From Coriolopsis trogii (Eukaryota > Basidiomycota > Agaricomycetes > Polyporales > Polyporaceae), in NCBI GenBank assembly GCA_020543525.1, contig JAHYIO010000001.1, positions 682,001-746,000 on the forward strand: DNA of 64,000 nucleotides. The letters are read 5' to 3'. Positions 36,364 through 47,026 of the stretch are shown here, piece after piece. The notes below the pieces were generated by a model. The model had not been told where the DNA came from. It searched no databases and saw only the letters and a list, made by a program, of their open reading frames with translations. How positions within the stretch are numbered: the stretch's first letter is position 1; each line of letters begins with the position of its first letter. The position numbers and the translations under genes are program-made.

Positions 36364-37136
36364 ATGTCTTCCGCTCAAAAAGTCCAGCAACACCCTGCCT
36401 TCATCCAGGCCCAAGACAAGGCAAACTACTACGTCAACCAGCTCGACAAGGAGGTACGTACCTCGCCCGCACCCGTCCCTGGGCGTGCGCGGGCCCGAGC
36501 AACGCCGGAATATGGCTAATCACGCGACTGCGATTGCCAGCTCTCCAAGTATCCCGCCTTCAACACCTTTGAGCAGCGCACCCAGGTGCCCAAGAGTTAT
36601 GCTTTCCTCGGCGGTGTCGTCCTCCTCGCCATCCTCCACAGCGTGAACGCGTTTGCGTCCCCCGTCTCCAACCTCGTCGGCTGGGCCCTTCCCGCCTTCC
36701 TCTCTGTCAAGGCGCTCGAGAGCCCCGGTCACCAGGATGACATCCAATGGCTCACGTACTGGGTCGTCTTCGGCTTCTTCAACTTCCTCGAGAGCTTCGC
36801 TCTCCGCATCGTCCTCTACTACTTCCCCTGGTACTTTGCCTTCAAGAGCATCTTCATCCTCTGGCTCCAGCTCCCTCAGTTCCGCGTGAGTGTCCCTCGC
36901 CAAATTTACAGCGCCTGTGCCTTGCGTCATGATCTCCATCACTGACCCGGGTCCGCGTGGCATGTGCTTTGTTGGCTCTGCTACTCTCTTTGCTCCTCCA
37001 GGGCGCGCAATCGCTGTACGGAACCGTGGTGAGGCCCGTGTTCGCGAACCTGAACGGCAAGAGCTCGTTCACGCCGACGCAGTCTGAGACCACGACGGCC
37101 GACAGCCTCCGTGAGCGGATCGCTGTGGCGGAGTAA
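36364..37136 (+). CDS. YOP1: Reticulon-like ER-shaping protein Yop1 (DP1/REEP5)
   Basis: Membrane-curvature protein that shapes tubular ER, 189 residues, three exons (introns 36454-36540, 36886-37001). The TB2/DP1/HVA22 domain is clear: NLVGWALPAFLSVKALESPG, DDIQWLTYWVVFGFFNFLES, YYFPWYFAFKSIFILWLQLP. Hydrophobic hairpins flank the conserved KALES motif. The C-terminus is short and polar. The length is normal for the family. Confidence 0.95.
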
Positions 37137-37818
37137 GCGGTCGATGGGCAGCGGTGTCTGGATTGTACGATGTGCGCGGACTGTGTCTACGTTCGCTGAA
37201 TCGTTCTCGAAGGACACGTAGATGATAACGTTTTTGGCTGGTTTACTGTTTCGCTCTGCACGTCATCTTTGTTCGTATCGATAGTATTCTGCAGTTGTGT
37301 ACGAGGGTCCGCCTGCTAGCGACAACAACTCCTATTTGACTGTGTTTTGAACCGTTTATGACGATGTGTTTATCTGATGACTTTGCGGTGTATCCCAAAC
37401 ATTCATGAGAGGTGACGATGGGTACTTGTGATTTGACATGAGACGGCTAGGCGAGCGGTGATTGGGACGGGGACGAGGGCGGGGTGATCATGTGCCTGGC
37501 CACGGGGGGTCTGATGCGCTAGTCCCCTCGGGCGCTAGCTGTCCAAGGCGGGAGGAGGCTTAATGCGACTCTTATTAGCTCTCGACGCTGCATCAATCAA
37601 TGCCTCTCTCTCTCTCCCCCTCTCCGATTCCCCCAGCACTGGCTCCCCGCAGACTTTGTTCCCCAGACTGACGGCGACCGCCATCCGTGCTCGACGACCG
37701 CTGCGCTCTCCCCCGCAAGCTCCGTCGACCCCACCTCCGACCCCCTTCGTTTCTTCTTACGACCCCAGTTTCCTCTCCACCCGACCCCGGAATCCAAGAC
37801 CGTCGCACCGTCTCCGCC
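37137..37818. other. Intergenic between YOP1 and the UNC93-like gene
   Basis: AT-richer 3' UTR-like sequence follows YOP1, then a C/T-rich promoter-like stretch before 37819. No coding signal. Confidence 0.5.
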
Positions 37819-40333
37819 ATGTCTAACGATCGCAGTCACCCTCACCACGTCTACGACGACCGCGATGCCCGTTCACATCCCCACCCCCACGCTCACATAG
37901 ACCAAGTCGCAGGTCGGAGCCACGAAAAGTCGCCCGAAATGTACATGATGACCGGTCGCTCCGCCGGCAGTACGGAGGACGATACGCAGAGCGTCATGCA
38001 CTCGCTCGAGATCCACCCTCAGTATCGCGGCTTCAAGCGCATCTACTACAATCCTGTCATCCAGGTCTACTTCCTCGGCTTCGTCTGCTTCATGGGCCCA
38101 GGTCTCTTCAACGCCCTCAACGGCCTTGGAGGTGGCGGCATGCTCGATACGACCACGAGTGCGAACGCGAATTCCGCCCTATATGCGACCTTTGCTGTCG
38201 CCGCCTTTTTTGCGGGGTGAGTCTCTCGCCCCTAACCGACTATCCCGCCTTGATCCTCCATTCGTCGCCGCTGCTACACACGACCCCGCCCGAAGCCGTG
38301 CCGTGCGATGTCTAGAGACGCTAGCTGACACCGTCCCTTCATAGCTCAATCAACAACGTCCTCGGCTCCAGACTGACCCTGCTCCTCGGCTCCACCGGCT
38401 ACGCGCTTTACATCGGCTCGTACCTGTGAGCATTCTCCTTGGCCTCCATCTCCGCATCCGCTCACTCCGTCCAGCGCGTACAACATTCACCCCAGTGATG
38501 GCGGATTCGTCATCGGTGCCGGCGCGTACTTGGGCATCAGTGCCGGTCTCCTCTGGACTGCACAGGGCTCCCTCATGCTCGCATATCCCACCGAGGACCA
38601 GAAGGGCAAGTTCATCGCCATTTTCTGGTCCATCTTCAACCTTGGAGGCGTCGTTGGCTCCGCTGTTTCTCTGGGAAACAACTTTGATAACACTGTGCGT
38701 CTCCGTTGTCATCTGCCGCTATTACCGCACCGAGTTCACGTCTCTTCCTCGTCTAGTCAAACTCTGGTGCGCGCTCTCTCTTCAGCTGATACGCCCACAT
38801 TCATGTTCGCTGACGCTCCTCGGCCTCGGCCCTAGTCTCCAATGGCACCTACGTACGTATCCGCCGCCTTGCAAACGCCGACAGAGCTGCGCACTCACCC
38901 TATCCTTGTGCTCAGATTGGTTTCCTTGTACTTACCGGGATAGGCGTCCTCATCCCGCTTCTCATGGCCAACCCTGCAAAGATGATCCGGTCAGATGGCA
39001 CTCGCGTCGTTACCCCGAGGCATCCGTCGTGGAGGTCAGAGTTTTACGGCCTCTGGTACACGCTCATGACAGATCCCTGGATCGTCCTCCTCTTTCCCAT
39101 GTTCTTTGCCAGCAATTGGTTCTACACCTGGCGTAAGCTCGGCTCGTTCGTCCCTGCTCATCTTCTCCGCTCAATCTCTCTCCTGCAGAGTTCAACGACT
39201 ACAACGGCGCGCTGTTCACTATCCGCGCTAGGGCACTCAACAATCTCGTCTACTGGCTCTCTCAGATCGTCGGCTCGGTCACTATCGGGTTCCTTCTTGA
39301 CCAGCGCGGTCTCTCCCGACGGTTCCGTGCGTTCTCGGGCTGGATCGTCCTCTTCGTTATGGTGTTTGTTGTCCACATATGGGCGTACTTTTATCAGAGG
39401 TACGATCCTGCTGTCTCCATCACCTGCCTGCCGGTTTTGAGCGGTTGAATGCAGAGGTTACACACGCGATACGGTCGACGATAAGATCGACATCCACGAG
39501 TCACCGTATGTGAGCCGCCTATGGCTCTACATTTTCTGCGGTCTTCTGGACTCCATGTGGCAAACGACGGCGTACTGGTTCATGGGCGCGATGTCAAATG
39601 ACCCCGCGAAGCTGGCCAATTTCTCGGGTTTCTGTGCGTGCCTCGAACTTCTCATTGTTTGCTCCCGCTCACCGTCTTCTTCGATGCTTCCATGTACATG
39701 TGATTGTTTGACTCCTCCTCGGCGGTTCTGATGCACGCGTGACTGTCCGTCGGAATCTGGCAGACAAATCACTCCAATCGGCGGGCGCAGCAGGCATATG
39801 GCGCGGAGACGCGGTGAAGCTTCCGTGAGTGCTCATGTGTCCATATGATGCTTTGGTGCATATGGAGTGCTGACGGTATGCCGCGATGGTTGCATATGCC
39901 CACATCCTCATCAGGTTCATGAACATCTTCATCTCGACATGGGTGCTCCTCGTCGCAGGCCTAGTTTTCGCACTCCCCATGATCCACATGCGGGTACGGG
40001 AGACAACCGAGGAGTCCGACGAGCTATTGTGCGTGTCCCTTTCCTGATTTCCCCTTCCCGTCCTATTCTGGCGATTCGCGCCGGATCGATCTGTCATGTT
40101 GCTTCCTCCTTTCCTTGCTTTTGCGTTCGCGACCTCGATTTGGGGCTCCGCGAGGCGATGGTTCATTCTGCCATCTTATCGCTTGCTTTCCTGACCTTTC
40201 GTGATCTGTTTTCCCGTCTTTGATCTCCTGTGGCACTCGCTGACATCCGCTGTCTCCCTCCCACACTAGTACACACATCAGTTACCGGCGAGAAGAGGAG
40301 AAGCCGCCCCAAAGCGGCGAACGCCGTGCGTGA
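37819..40333 (+). CDS. UNC93-like major facilitator (DUF895)
   Basis: Multi-span membrane transporter-like protein of 523 residues in eleven exons. A His-rich cytosolic N-terminus is followed by about eleven hydrophobic spans. Family stretches include IQVYFLGFVCFMGPGLFNAL, INNVLGSRLTLLLGSTGYAL, the GTYIGFLVLTGIG segment, and LWLYIFCGLLDSMWQTTAYW. Exons 4 and 5 are only 10 and 17 bases (38757-38766, 38836-38852) and are required to join NNFDNT to the TYIGF span. The final intron (40029-40269) is long, 241 bases, and leads into a short charged tail ending SGERRA. Fungal members are of unknown substrate; the membrane compartment is not evident. Confidence 0.88.
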
Positions 40334-42420
40334 TCTTCGATACGTCCGCTGTTCTCGCCCTTTTCCCATCGTCGCTCATATTGGCGGATTCCGCCAACGG
40401 GTCTCGCCTGTCGTTGCTGTCGTTCTCGATCCCCGGTCGTAGTGTCGGTCGCCATCGCTGTTACACTGTTGTACTTGAAATTCCCTCTCCAATCTGCTCG
40501 GAGAGCACAAACCCAACCATCGTCCGTCGCTCCCTTTACAATCTCTTCATCTCGTAGTGCTATATACCTAGCGGCGCACGTGTACAACAAGTATGTTATC
40601 CCCGGTCGGGCACCATCCTATGCCAAGCCGAGCTTCTGCTTCGCGCAGCACCCCCTTACTTACCCACCCGAACCCCTCCTTTCCGCTCCCACGTCCATTT
40701 TCCTCCGTGTCTGACCCTCGGCACATCCGTTATCCAACGTTAGTCTCTCGCCCTGCTTCACGCCCCATCATCACGCTGTATCATCTTTTGTTGGATTATC
40801 TATTCCTTACGTCTTCTTGCTTAGTACCTCCCTTCGACCACCTCACTCGTAGTACTTGGCCCTCGCCCTGCCCTCCCTCCCCCTCGTCTCGTCTCGTCTC
40901 GACATGCTCTAGCCATTCACAGCTCCTACGTGCTTGTACCCAATAGCGTCTTTCCCCCGCACCATCACGACCCCCCTCGATTACGCCCAATGACTTCTCG
41001 TGCTGCCCCGTGGCCTTGCGACTCACTCGATCGGTGGCGTCGTCGAATTTGCTTGGTGCGTAGGACGCGAGGCGAAGCTCGATGGTAGCGAAACGGGACC
41101 GAAGGTATCGACGCAACGTTGATCGTAGTTGGTTTAGCTTTCTCCGTTACTCGTTCGGGTTCGGATGGTGCTCTTGGGCACATACAGTTAGGACACTTTT
41201 TGAATACAGGAACGAGGCTCCGGATATATTCCCTTATCTTACATATTGCTACTTAGTTGCACCGATACTGATACTGATATCGATACCGATACGTACGTAG
41301 GCGTTAGTCTGGAACCTGGATAATGTGATCTTGTTGCTGGAATCACACTACTACTACTACTAGGTCATGCAGGTTCACGCGTGAGGACACAGGCGATAAG
41401 GGAGGGCGGGAGACCGACGGTAGCGAGACACAACAAGGTGCGTACTAAGAAGATCTATACCGGGATCAGCATGGAGGGAGGATGGATCGGGATTTGGCCT
41501 CAGAGAAATAGAAGTATACTTAGAAAGGCCACCGCCCGCCTATTTGCGCTGAGCCAGAAGTTTGATGGAGGCACGAGTCTCCTCCGGTCGTACAAAAGGC
41601 GCCGATAGGTTCGAACGAAGGGGGCGCCGGCAGAAGATGTAGGCGTGGTAGACAAGCGGTTCCTCTGGGAGCGGTTGAATATTGAGACGGTCTAGTTGTG
41701 TTGTGGATCACTGGATGCGTAGAAGAGGATAAGAGACGTACTATGACCTACCACATTTGGCCATCTGTACCTTGTTTCATCGCTGGAGCTCGAGGGTGAT
41801 GTATCGACTTGTCGCCTCATGACCGCCCTTCATGGACCACGACGCGACTCGTCTCCTCTCATCTCCTTGTCGGAAGTCGCACCGAGGCAAAAAGTCGAAG
41901 TTGTTCTCAAGGTATGAGGCTGGTCCTTCGCTGACGGGTGGAATGTTCCACAGAACGAGAGCGGGACAAAAGGGAGGGACTGGTCCGGTTGTATGGGTCG
42001 CCTCTGTTTTGTTGTTGTGTCCGCGATGGTCCGCAGTGTTCGCTAGAAGACACCATCAGACTGTTGGTGCTCAAGCTGAGAACCATCAATTGGAGACCAG
42101 GCAGGACCAGGCGCATGGAGTGGTTCGTGATTGAACAGCCTTACCCACCCTGCGCCGATCCCAGTTAATTGTCTTGTCAATCGCTCTCTAACATGAGGGC
42201 AAAAGGCAGCCTTTGGGCTTCGTTAGATTGCCTGATACGTTTGACTAAATAGATGCTTGTCAGTAGGCAGGCACGTTGAGCGGTGTGACTTTGACCCATG
42301 ACTCGCTGCGATATTATCCCAAGAGTGACATCATCGAGGTTTAAGTAATGGTACACACATGCATAGCAGTACAATGTCCCAACGCCGAAAGCACCACCAC
42401 AAGCTCCGAAGGAACCAACA
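40334..42420. other. Convergent intergenic region, UNC93-like / RTF2
   Basis: About 2.1 kb between two convergent 3' ends. It has no supported gene; frames are under 120 codons and without motifs. It carries a pentamer run TCTCG near 40884-40901 and short-period repeats at 41261-41361. Confidence 0.5.
41261..41300. repeat. GATAC-type microsatellite
   Basis: Imperfect tandem GATACT/GATACC/GATATC units spanning about 40 bases. A CTA trinucleotide run follows some 50 bases later. Confidence 0.6.
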
Positions 42421-43538
42421 TCAGGCGTACTAGAGAAGTCATGGTGAGAAAGGTATACCACGAGGAGGAATCAAAGCGGAACGCACCCTCGTGAACGTCC
42501 CCATAGTCATGAAGGTTTCTTTCTTCTTCGAACCATCCTTGGGAGTGTAGAGGGATTTGACCGCGTCGCTCATGGCAGCTTTCCGCTTAGCCTCCTCCTT
42601 AGCAAGCTCCTGAGCCACCACACGACTCGCAGCTGTGACACTGGAGTTGGTAGACGGGAGACCAGCGGCCTGTTTCTTGGACGGTGGCTCCGATGTAGCC
42701 TCTGCCGCCGCTTTACGCTTCTTACCCTTGGTCTTTGCGGGCTCCAGTAACCGCCTGGCTTCCATAGCGGCACGCATCTCCTGCTCAAGCTCAGGAGAAG
42801 GGTTGAGGACGAGGATGTCGGAGGCGCGATCGTATTTTGCGCCGCATTGGGGACATAGGTCTAACGAGGTAGTGTCCTTCTCCTTGCCCTTCGCTGATCC
42901 GCCTTCGGCGCCAGGTGATTTTGAAGGAGGGATGCTCCTAGATACAGCCTTGAGACCGGCCTGGGAGAAGACGCAGCCGCAGGGTTGAAGGTAGACGAAT
43001 GGCTGAGAGCCATTCATCTCCTTGAAGTTGAGAGGACAAACGAAAGAGGCGCGCTCTGTCTCGGAAGTTGACGAAGACGACTTGCTGGTATTGTGGGTGA
43101 GCTTCAAAGTCTTGACGTCCTGTATACGATGTTGGAATGTTGGAAGATTGGTCAGGAGAGGCAAGAGGTACGTACCTTGATGCTGCGTATGTGCCCACAG
43201 ACTACCTGCCCCTCCCTTCCGAAGGAGTCCTTGTCTATGAGATACTCTAGCAGTGCGTCTTTGTTATACAGCTTGCCCAAGGGACAAGAGACGACAGGTT
43301 CTTGTAGCGGCCGCTGCAAGAATGTGTGAGGCGAGACAGCTAGATTCGACCTATGATAGCACGTACCTTTGAGAGTGCACAGAAGAACCACATGGCACGG
43401 ATTTGGTTGGCCTTATCCGCCTGCTCGGCCTGAAACGGGATGAGTTATAGCACTGCCCGAGCGGGACATACAACATACCTTTGGCTTACTCTTGACGAGG
43501 TCTCTCCTATCTGGGATACTTCCTCCATCATTACCCAT
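42421..43538 (-). CDS. RTF2: Replication termination factor 2 family protein
   Basis: C2HC2/RING-like Rtf2 protein, linked to replication-fork pausing and nuclear RNA metabolism. 300 residues, five exons (introns 43430-43478, 43314-43366, 43120-43175, 42430-42486). It starts MGNDGGSIPDRRDLVK, the invariant family opening. Then come RPLQEPVVSCPLGKLYNKDALLEYL, a second zinc half with FVCPLNFKEMNG and LQPCGCVFS, and DLCPQCGAKY. A Lys/Ala-rich tail ends in GTFTRYA. The last coding exon is only nine bases (42421-42429); reading through instead would add an unrelated tail. Divergent from MED21. Confidence 0.92.
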
Positions 43539-43798
43539 GACGAAGACAAATACGAGGGAAACGGAGACGAAGAGGAGGAGGAGGAGGTGGTGGTGGTCGG
43601 ACGCTGAGTCTGGAGTAGAGAGCGTAGGGCGCCTGGTAAGGAGAGCGGGGGTGCTGACTAATCGAGGGACGGGAGGGCCGGGCCGGGTGGCTGTTTGAGT
43701 GCGACTTGCCACCGTAAAGTGTGTCTCTGCCTTGTCTTTCATGTCCCCTCTGCTCTCCCGTCTCTCGTCCTCACGTCTTTCCCCCTCATAGCAGCGTC
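43539..43798. promoter_or_regulatory. Bidirectional promoter interval RTF2 / MED21
   Basis: 260 bases separate the divergent start codons of these two nuclear protein genes. It contains a GA/GGT-rich tract on the plus strand (about 43560-43600). Confidence 0.5.
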
Positions 43799-44447
43799 AT
43801 GCTGCAGGAATTGTCTCATATGGACCGCATTACACAACTTCAAGATGAGATACAACAAGCATGTCCTCTCCTTCCACTCGTGGCTCGGCCCTGCTCACGT
43901 CCGCACTCTAGTTGCTGACGATCATGTCGAGTAGCATTGCCTACCTCACATCTCGCACCACCTTCATGCAAGTGAGCCCCGAGATACCAGTCACCAAGTC
44001 GCGAAATGCGGACAAGTATGACCAGCCAGAGGTGTTCGAAGGTTAGACGTGTCGGGTCCTCCATGGGTCTCGTGTCGCTCACGAGCAACCAGCGAACAAG
44101 AAGGAACTGGTGACGGACCTCATTGTCAAGGCAAAGCAAGTCGACTACTTGATACAGTCGCTGCCCGAGCCGGACCCGGAGGAGAGTCAGGCGAGTACAC
44201 ACCGACCGTACTCTCTTGTCAACCTGAACTCCCACAGGTCGAACGACTGCAAGCACTTGAAGAGGAGATGGCGCGAGCAAATGCGGAGTATATTCAGGCC
44301 GTCAACCGTGCCAGTGAGTTGCCCGTGTTTGAGATACTCTTATTTTAAAACTATCCCCCTGCGGTAGAGAGCCTGCATGGTCAGATATGCGACGTTCTAA
44401 AGAACATGTTGGATGAACCAGATATATTGAAGGACGAGGCGGGGTGA
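43799..44447 (+). CDS. MED21: Mediator complex subunit 21 (Srb7)
   Basis: Middle-module Mediator subunit, 147 residues, five exons (introns 43859-43911, 44042-44092, 44191-44237, 44314-44367). It begins MLQELSHMDRITQLQDEIQQ, where the DRITQLQD motif is the Med21 hallmark. It continues with ANKKELVTDLIVKAKQVDYL and LPEPDPEESQVERLQALEEE, giving the long coiled coil that pairs with Med7. Two of its four introns start with GC (GCATGT and GCGAGT). Their lengths, 53 and 47, are not multiples of three, so the frame requires their removal. The internal ATG of MDRITQ is an alternative start. Confidence 0.9.
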
Positions 44448-44651
44448 GGGCGTGAGTGTAGATTAGGTCCATAGACGACTCGGAGAACGGGAATACATGC
44501 TTTAGAGTTGAGCGCGCCAAACTGGCTGAATGTCCCTTTCATGAACGCAGCAATGCCGGGTTTGGATTCAAACACGCCTGTGCCCTGCCTGTGCCTCCCT
44601 TCCTCCCCTTCCTCCACTCTCTCCTCCCAGCCTTTGTAGAATTATCACTCA

Positions 44652-46586
44652 ATGGCGGGCCGCTCTAAGCAACCCAATCAAGCCGCGGCGGATCTGGCCG
44701 ACATCCACATGAATACCGCTAAAGGCCTCACTATGGGCATACCCGACGTCCGCATGGCCACCGCGAAAGGGATGACCCTCGACAAGGACATCCATATGGA
44801 CACCGCAAAGGCTGGCACCACCCTCAAGCAGGGTCCGTTTAAGATGTGGGAGAAGGAGCTCCTCGACAGCCCAGAGGTCCGCCGGAAGGCCACTGTGGCC
44901 CAGCTCTGTAAGTCCCTCCAAGCTCGACATCAGCCACCGCCTCATCAATTCCACCCCGGCGGATTCTCATCCGATCTACCCCAGACTTCCTTGATTACTA
45001 CTTCAACCTCCTCGGCTACATCGCAAACCGCAAGGAGCGTCGGGCTCGTTTCGATGAGGACACCGCCAAACGCAATCTCACTCAGGCAGAGTATGCGCAA
45101 GAGTTCAAGTCCTACCGCGGCCGCGAACGCGCTCTCCTCCGGAAACGGCGTGTCAAGCTGAAGGTCGATCAGTTCCAGATCATCGCGCAGGTTGGACAGG
45201 GAGGTTATGGAGAGGTCTTCTTGGCACGCAAGTCAGACACGAGAGAAGTTTGTGCGCTCAAGAAGATGAAGAAGAGGACGTTGTTCAAGATGGACGAGGT
45301 CCGTTATTTGATTTTGTCGCAACACACCTGGATGTTCATGTCTGTTCCATAGGTCCGGCACGTCCTCGTCGAACGCGATATTCTGACGGCGACCAAAACA
45401 CCTTGGCTTGTCCGCCTCTTGTACGCTTTCCAGGACCCACAGCATGTCTATCTCGCAATGGAATATGTTCCAGGAGGAGACTTCCGAACTCTGCTCAACA
45501 ATGCCGGTGTTCTGAAGGAAGACATCGCGAGGTTCTACATCAGCGAAATGTTCGTCGGGGTCAACGAGCTTCACAAGCTTGGGTACATCCATCGAGATCT
45601 GAAGCCGGAGGTATGTCAAAATGCGCACGCCTCACGACACCTGCTCTGATTCGCGGACAGAATTTCCTCCTAGACAGCTCGGGGCATGTCAAATTGACTG
45701 ACTTCGGTCTCGCGACTGGTGCTCTGAATCCCCAACGTATTGAGTCGCTCCGAGTCAAGGTAATGTCCTGCCAGCGTTCATGGTTTTCACTCTATTGATG
45801 CCCCTGGCAGCTCAATCAAGTCAAAGACAATGAGGTTGTCCATCGGTCCACACTCGAACGACGATCTATATACCGGTCAATCCGCCAGCAGATCCCGCGA
45901 TACGCAGACTCCATCGTCGGCTCACCAGACTACATGGCTCCGGAGGTTCTCCGCGGCAAGCCATACTCGTTCTCTGTCGACTACTGGTCGCTCGGGTGCA
46001 TCTTCTTCGAGTTCCTCGCCGGCTTCCCTCCATTCAGTGGTAGAACGCCTGAAGAGACGTGGACGAATCTGGACAAGTGGACGTCAGTCCTGAGACGACC
46101 AGAGTACGACGCACCAGAAGACCAAGTGTTCAACTTGACGGACATCGCATGGGATGCTATTACACGGTGAGCGCGATACGGTCCGGCCCACAACGGTTGT
46201 CCACTTACGAACGATGGTGTCCCAGGCTGATAGCTCACGCGAGCGTACGATATGCCACTTTGGGCCAAGTGCGCGAGCACCCGTTCTTCAAGGGGATTCA
46301 GTGGGACGATCTACGAGGAACGGATCCCCCATACGTACCGGAACTCAATGGAGAGGATGACACGGGATATTACGACGACTTCACCTCGCCGCAGGACATG
46401 GAGAAGTACGCGGAGGTGATCGAGAAGCAGCGGCACGTCGAGCGCGTGAGGGAGAAGGAGGAGCCGTTTGCGAGGGGCGTTTGGGTTGGGTTCACATTCA
46501 GGAAGAACGGGCCCATGGCCATGGCGGGAGGGAGGGCTTTCGGGATGGGCGCAGAGGACGACGGGGCGCTCGCGACGATCTTTTAG
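44652..46586 (+). CDS. SID2: NDR-family mitotic exit/septation kinase (Sid2/Dbf2)
   Basis: AGC/NDR serine-threonine kinase that triggers septation with a Mob1-type partner. 547 residues, six exons (introns 44908-44984, 45299-45352, 45611-45660, 45760-45810, 46167-46225). The Mob-binding N-terminal region contains [20 protein letters not shown]. The kinase domain starts near residue 150 ([15 protein letters not shown]). Catalytic loop [10 protein letters not shown] lies near 269 and TDFGLA near 289. A long basic insertion typical of NDR kinases precedes the activation segment [12 protein letters not shown] near 345. [14 protein letters not shown] after DFG is diagnostic of Sid2/Dbf2 over Orb6/Cbk1. 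The C-terminal extension includes the hydrophobic motif region FVxFTF-like VGFTFRK. Confidence 0.93.
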
Positions 46587-47026
46587 ACTTGTGCGCAGCG
46601 TGCGCCGACGACGACAGGAAATGCAGATCATATGACATACGGTAGAGATATACACAGGACGATACCCAGAACATGAAGTCGCAGCTTTCGTAGCTTTGTT
46701 GTCGAGCAATACACAATGATTTGGATGAATGTATCACACGCTTGCAGCCGTCGTCGCGGGCGCTTTCCCAGAGGTTGCACTCTCTCCTGACGTCGATCTC
46801 AACGGTAGGTAGTCCACGGCTTTGCTGCCGCACCGCACATCCGACGACTGGATCTTGCCATTGATCGCTGCTCACTTTCTCGTTGATCTTAGCCTCGATT
46901 GTGTGTATAGGTTCAGCCATTGAACAACGACTCGCTGCAGTATAGAAGACAGACTTGTGTTCGCTCCCTCGATCTAGGTTCAGGTTGCTTTGGTCGGAAC
47001 TCATCTAGTACAAACAGCAGCAGATC
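46587..47026. other. Intergenic between SID2 and LTA4H copy 2
   Basis: No coding signal. It contains the SID2 3' UTR and the promoter of the second aminopeptidase gene. It shows no resemblance to the 5' flank of copy 1. Confidence 0.5.

Noticed and set aside
41580..41640. tRNA-like GGTTCGAAC box flanked by GGCGCC repeats
   Set aside because: No A box at the required distance and no cloverleaf could be drawn.
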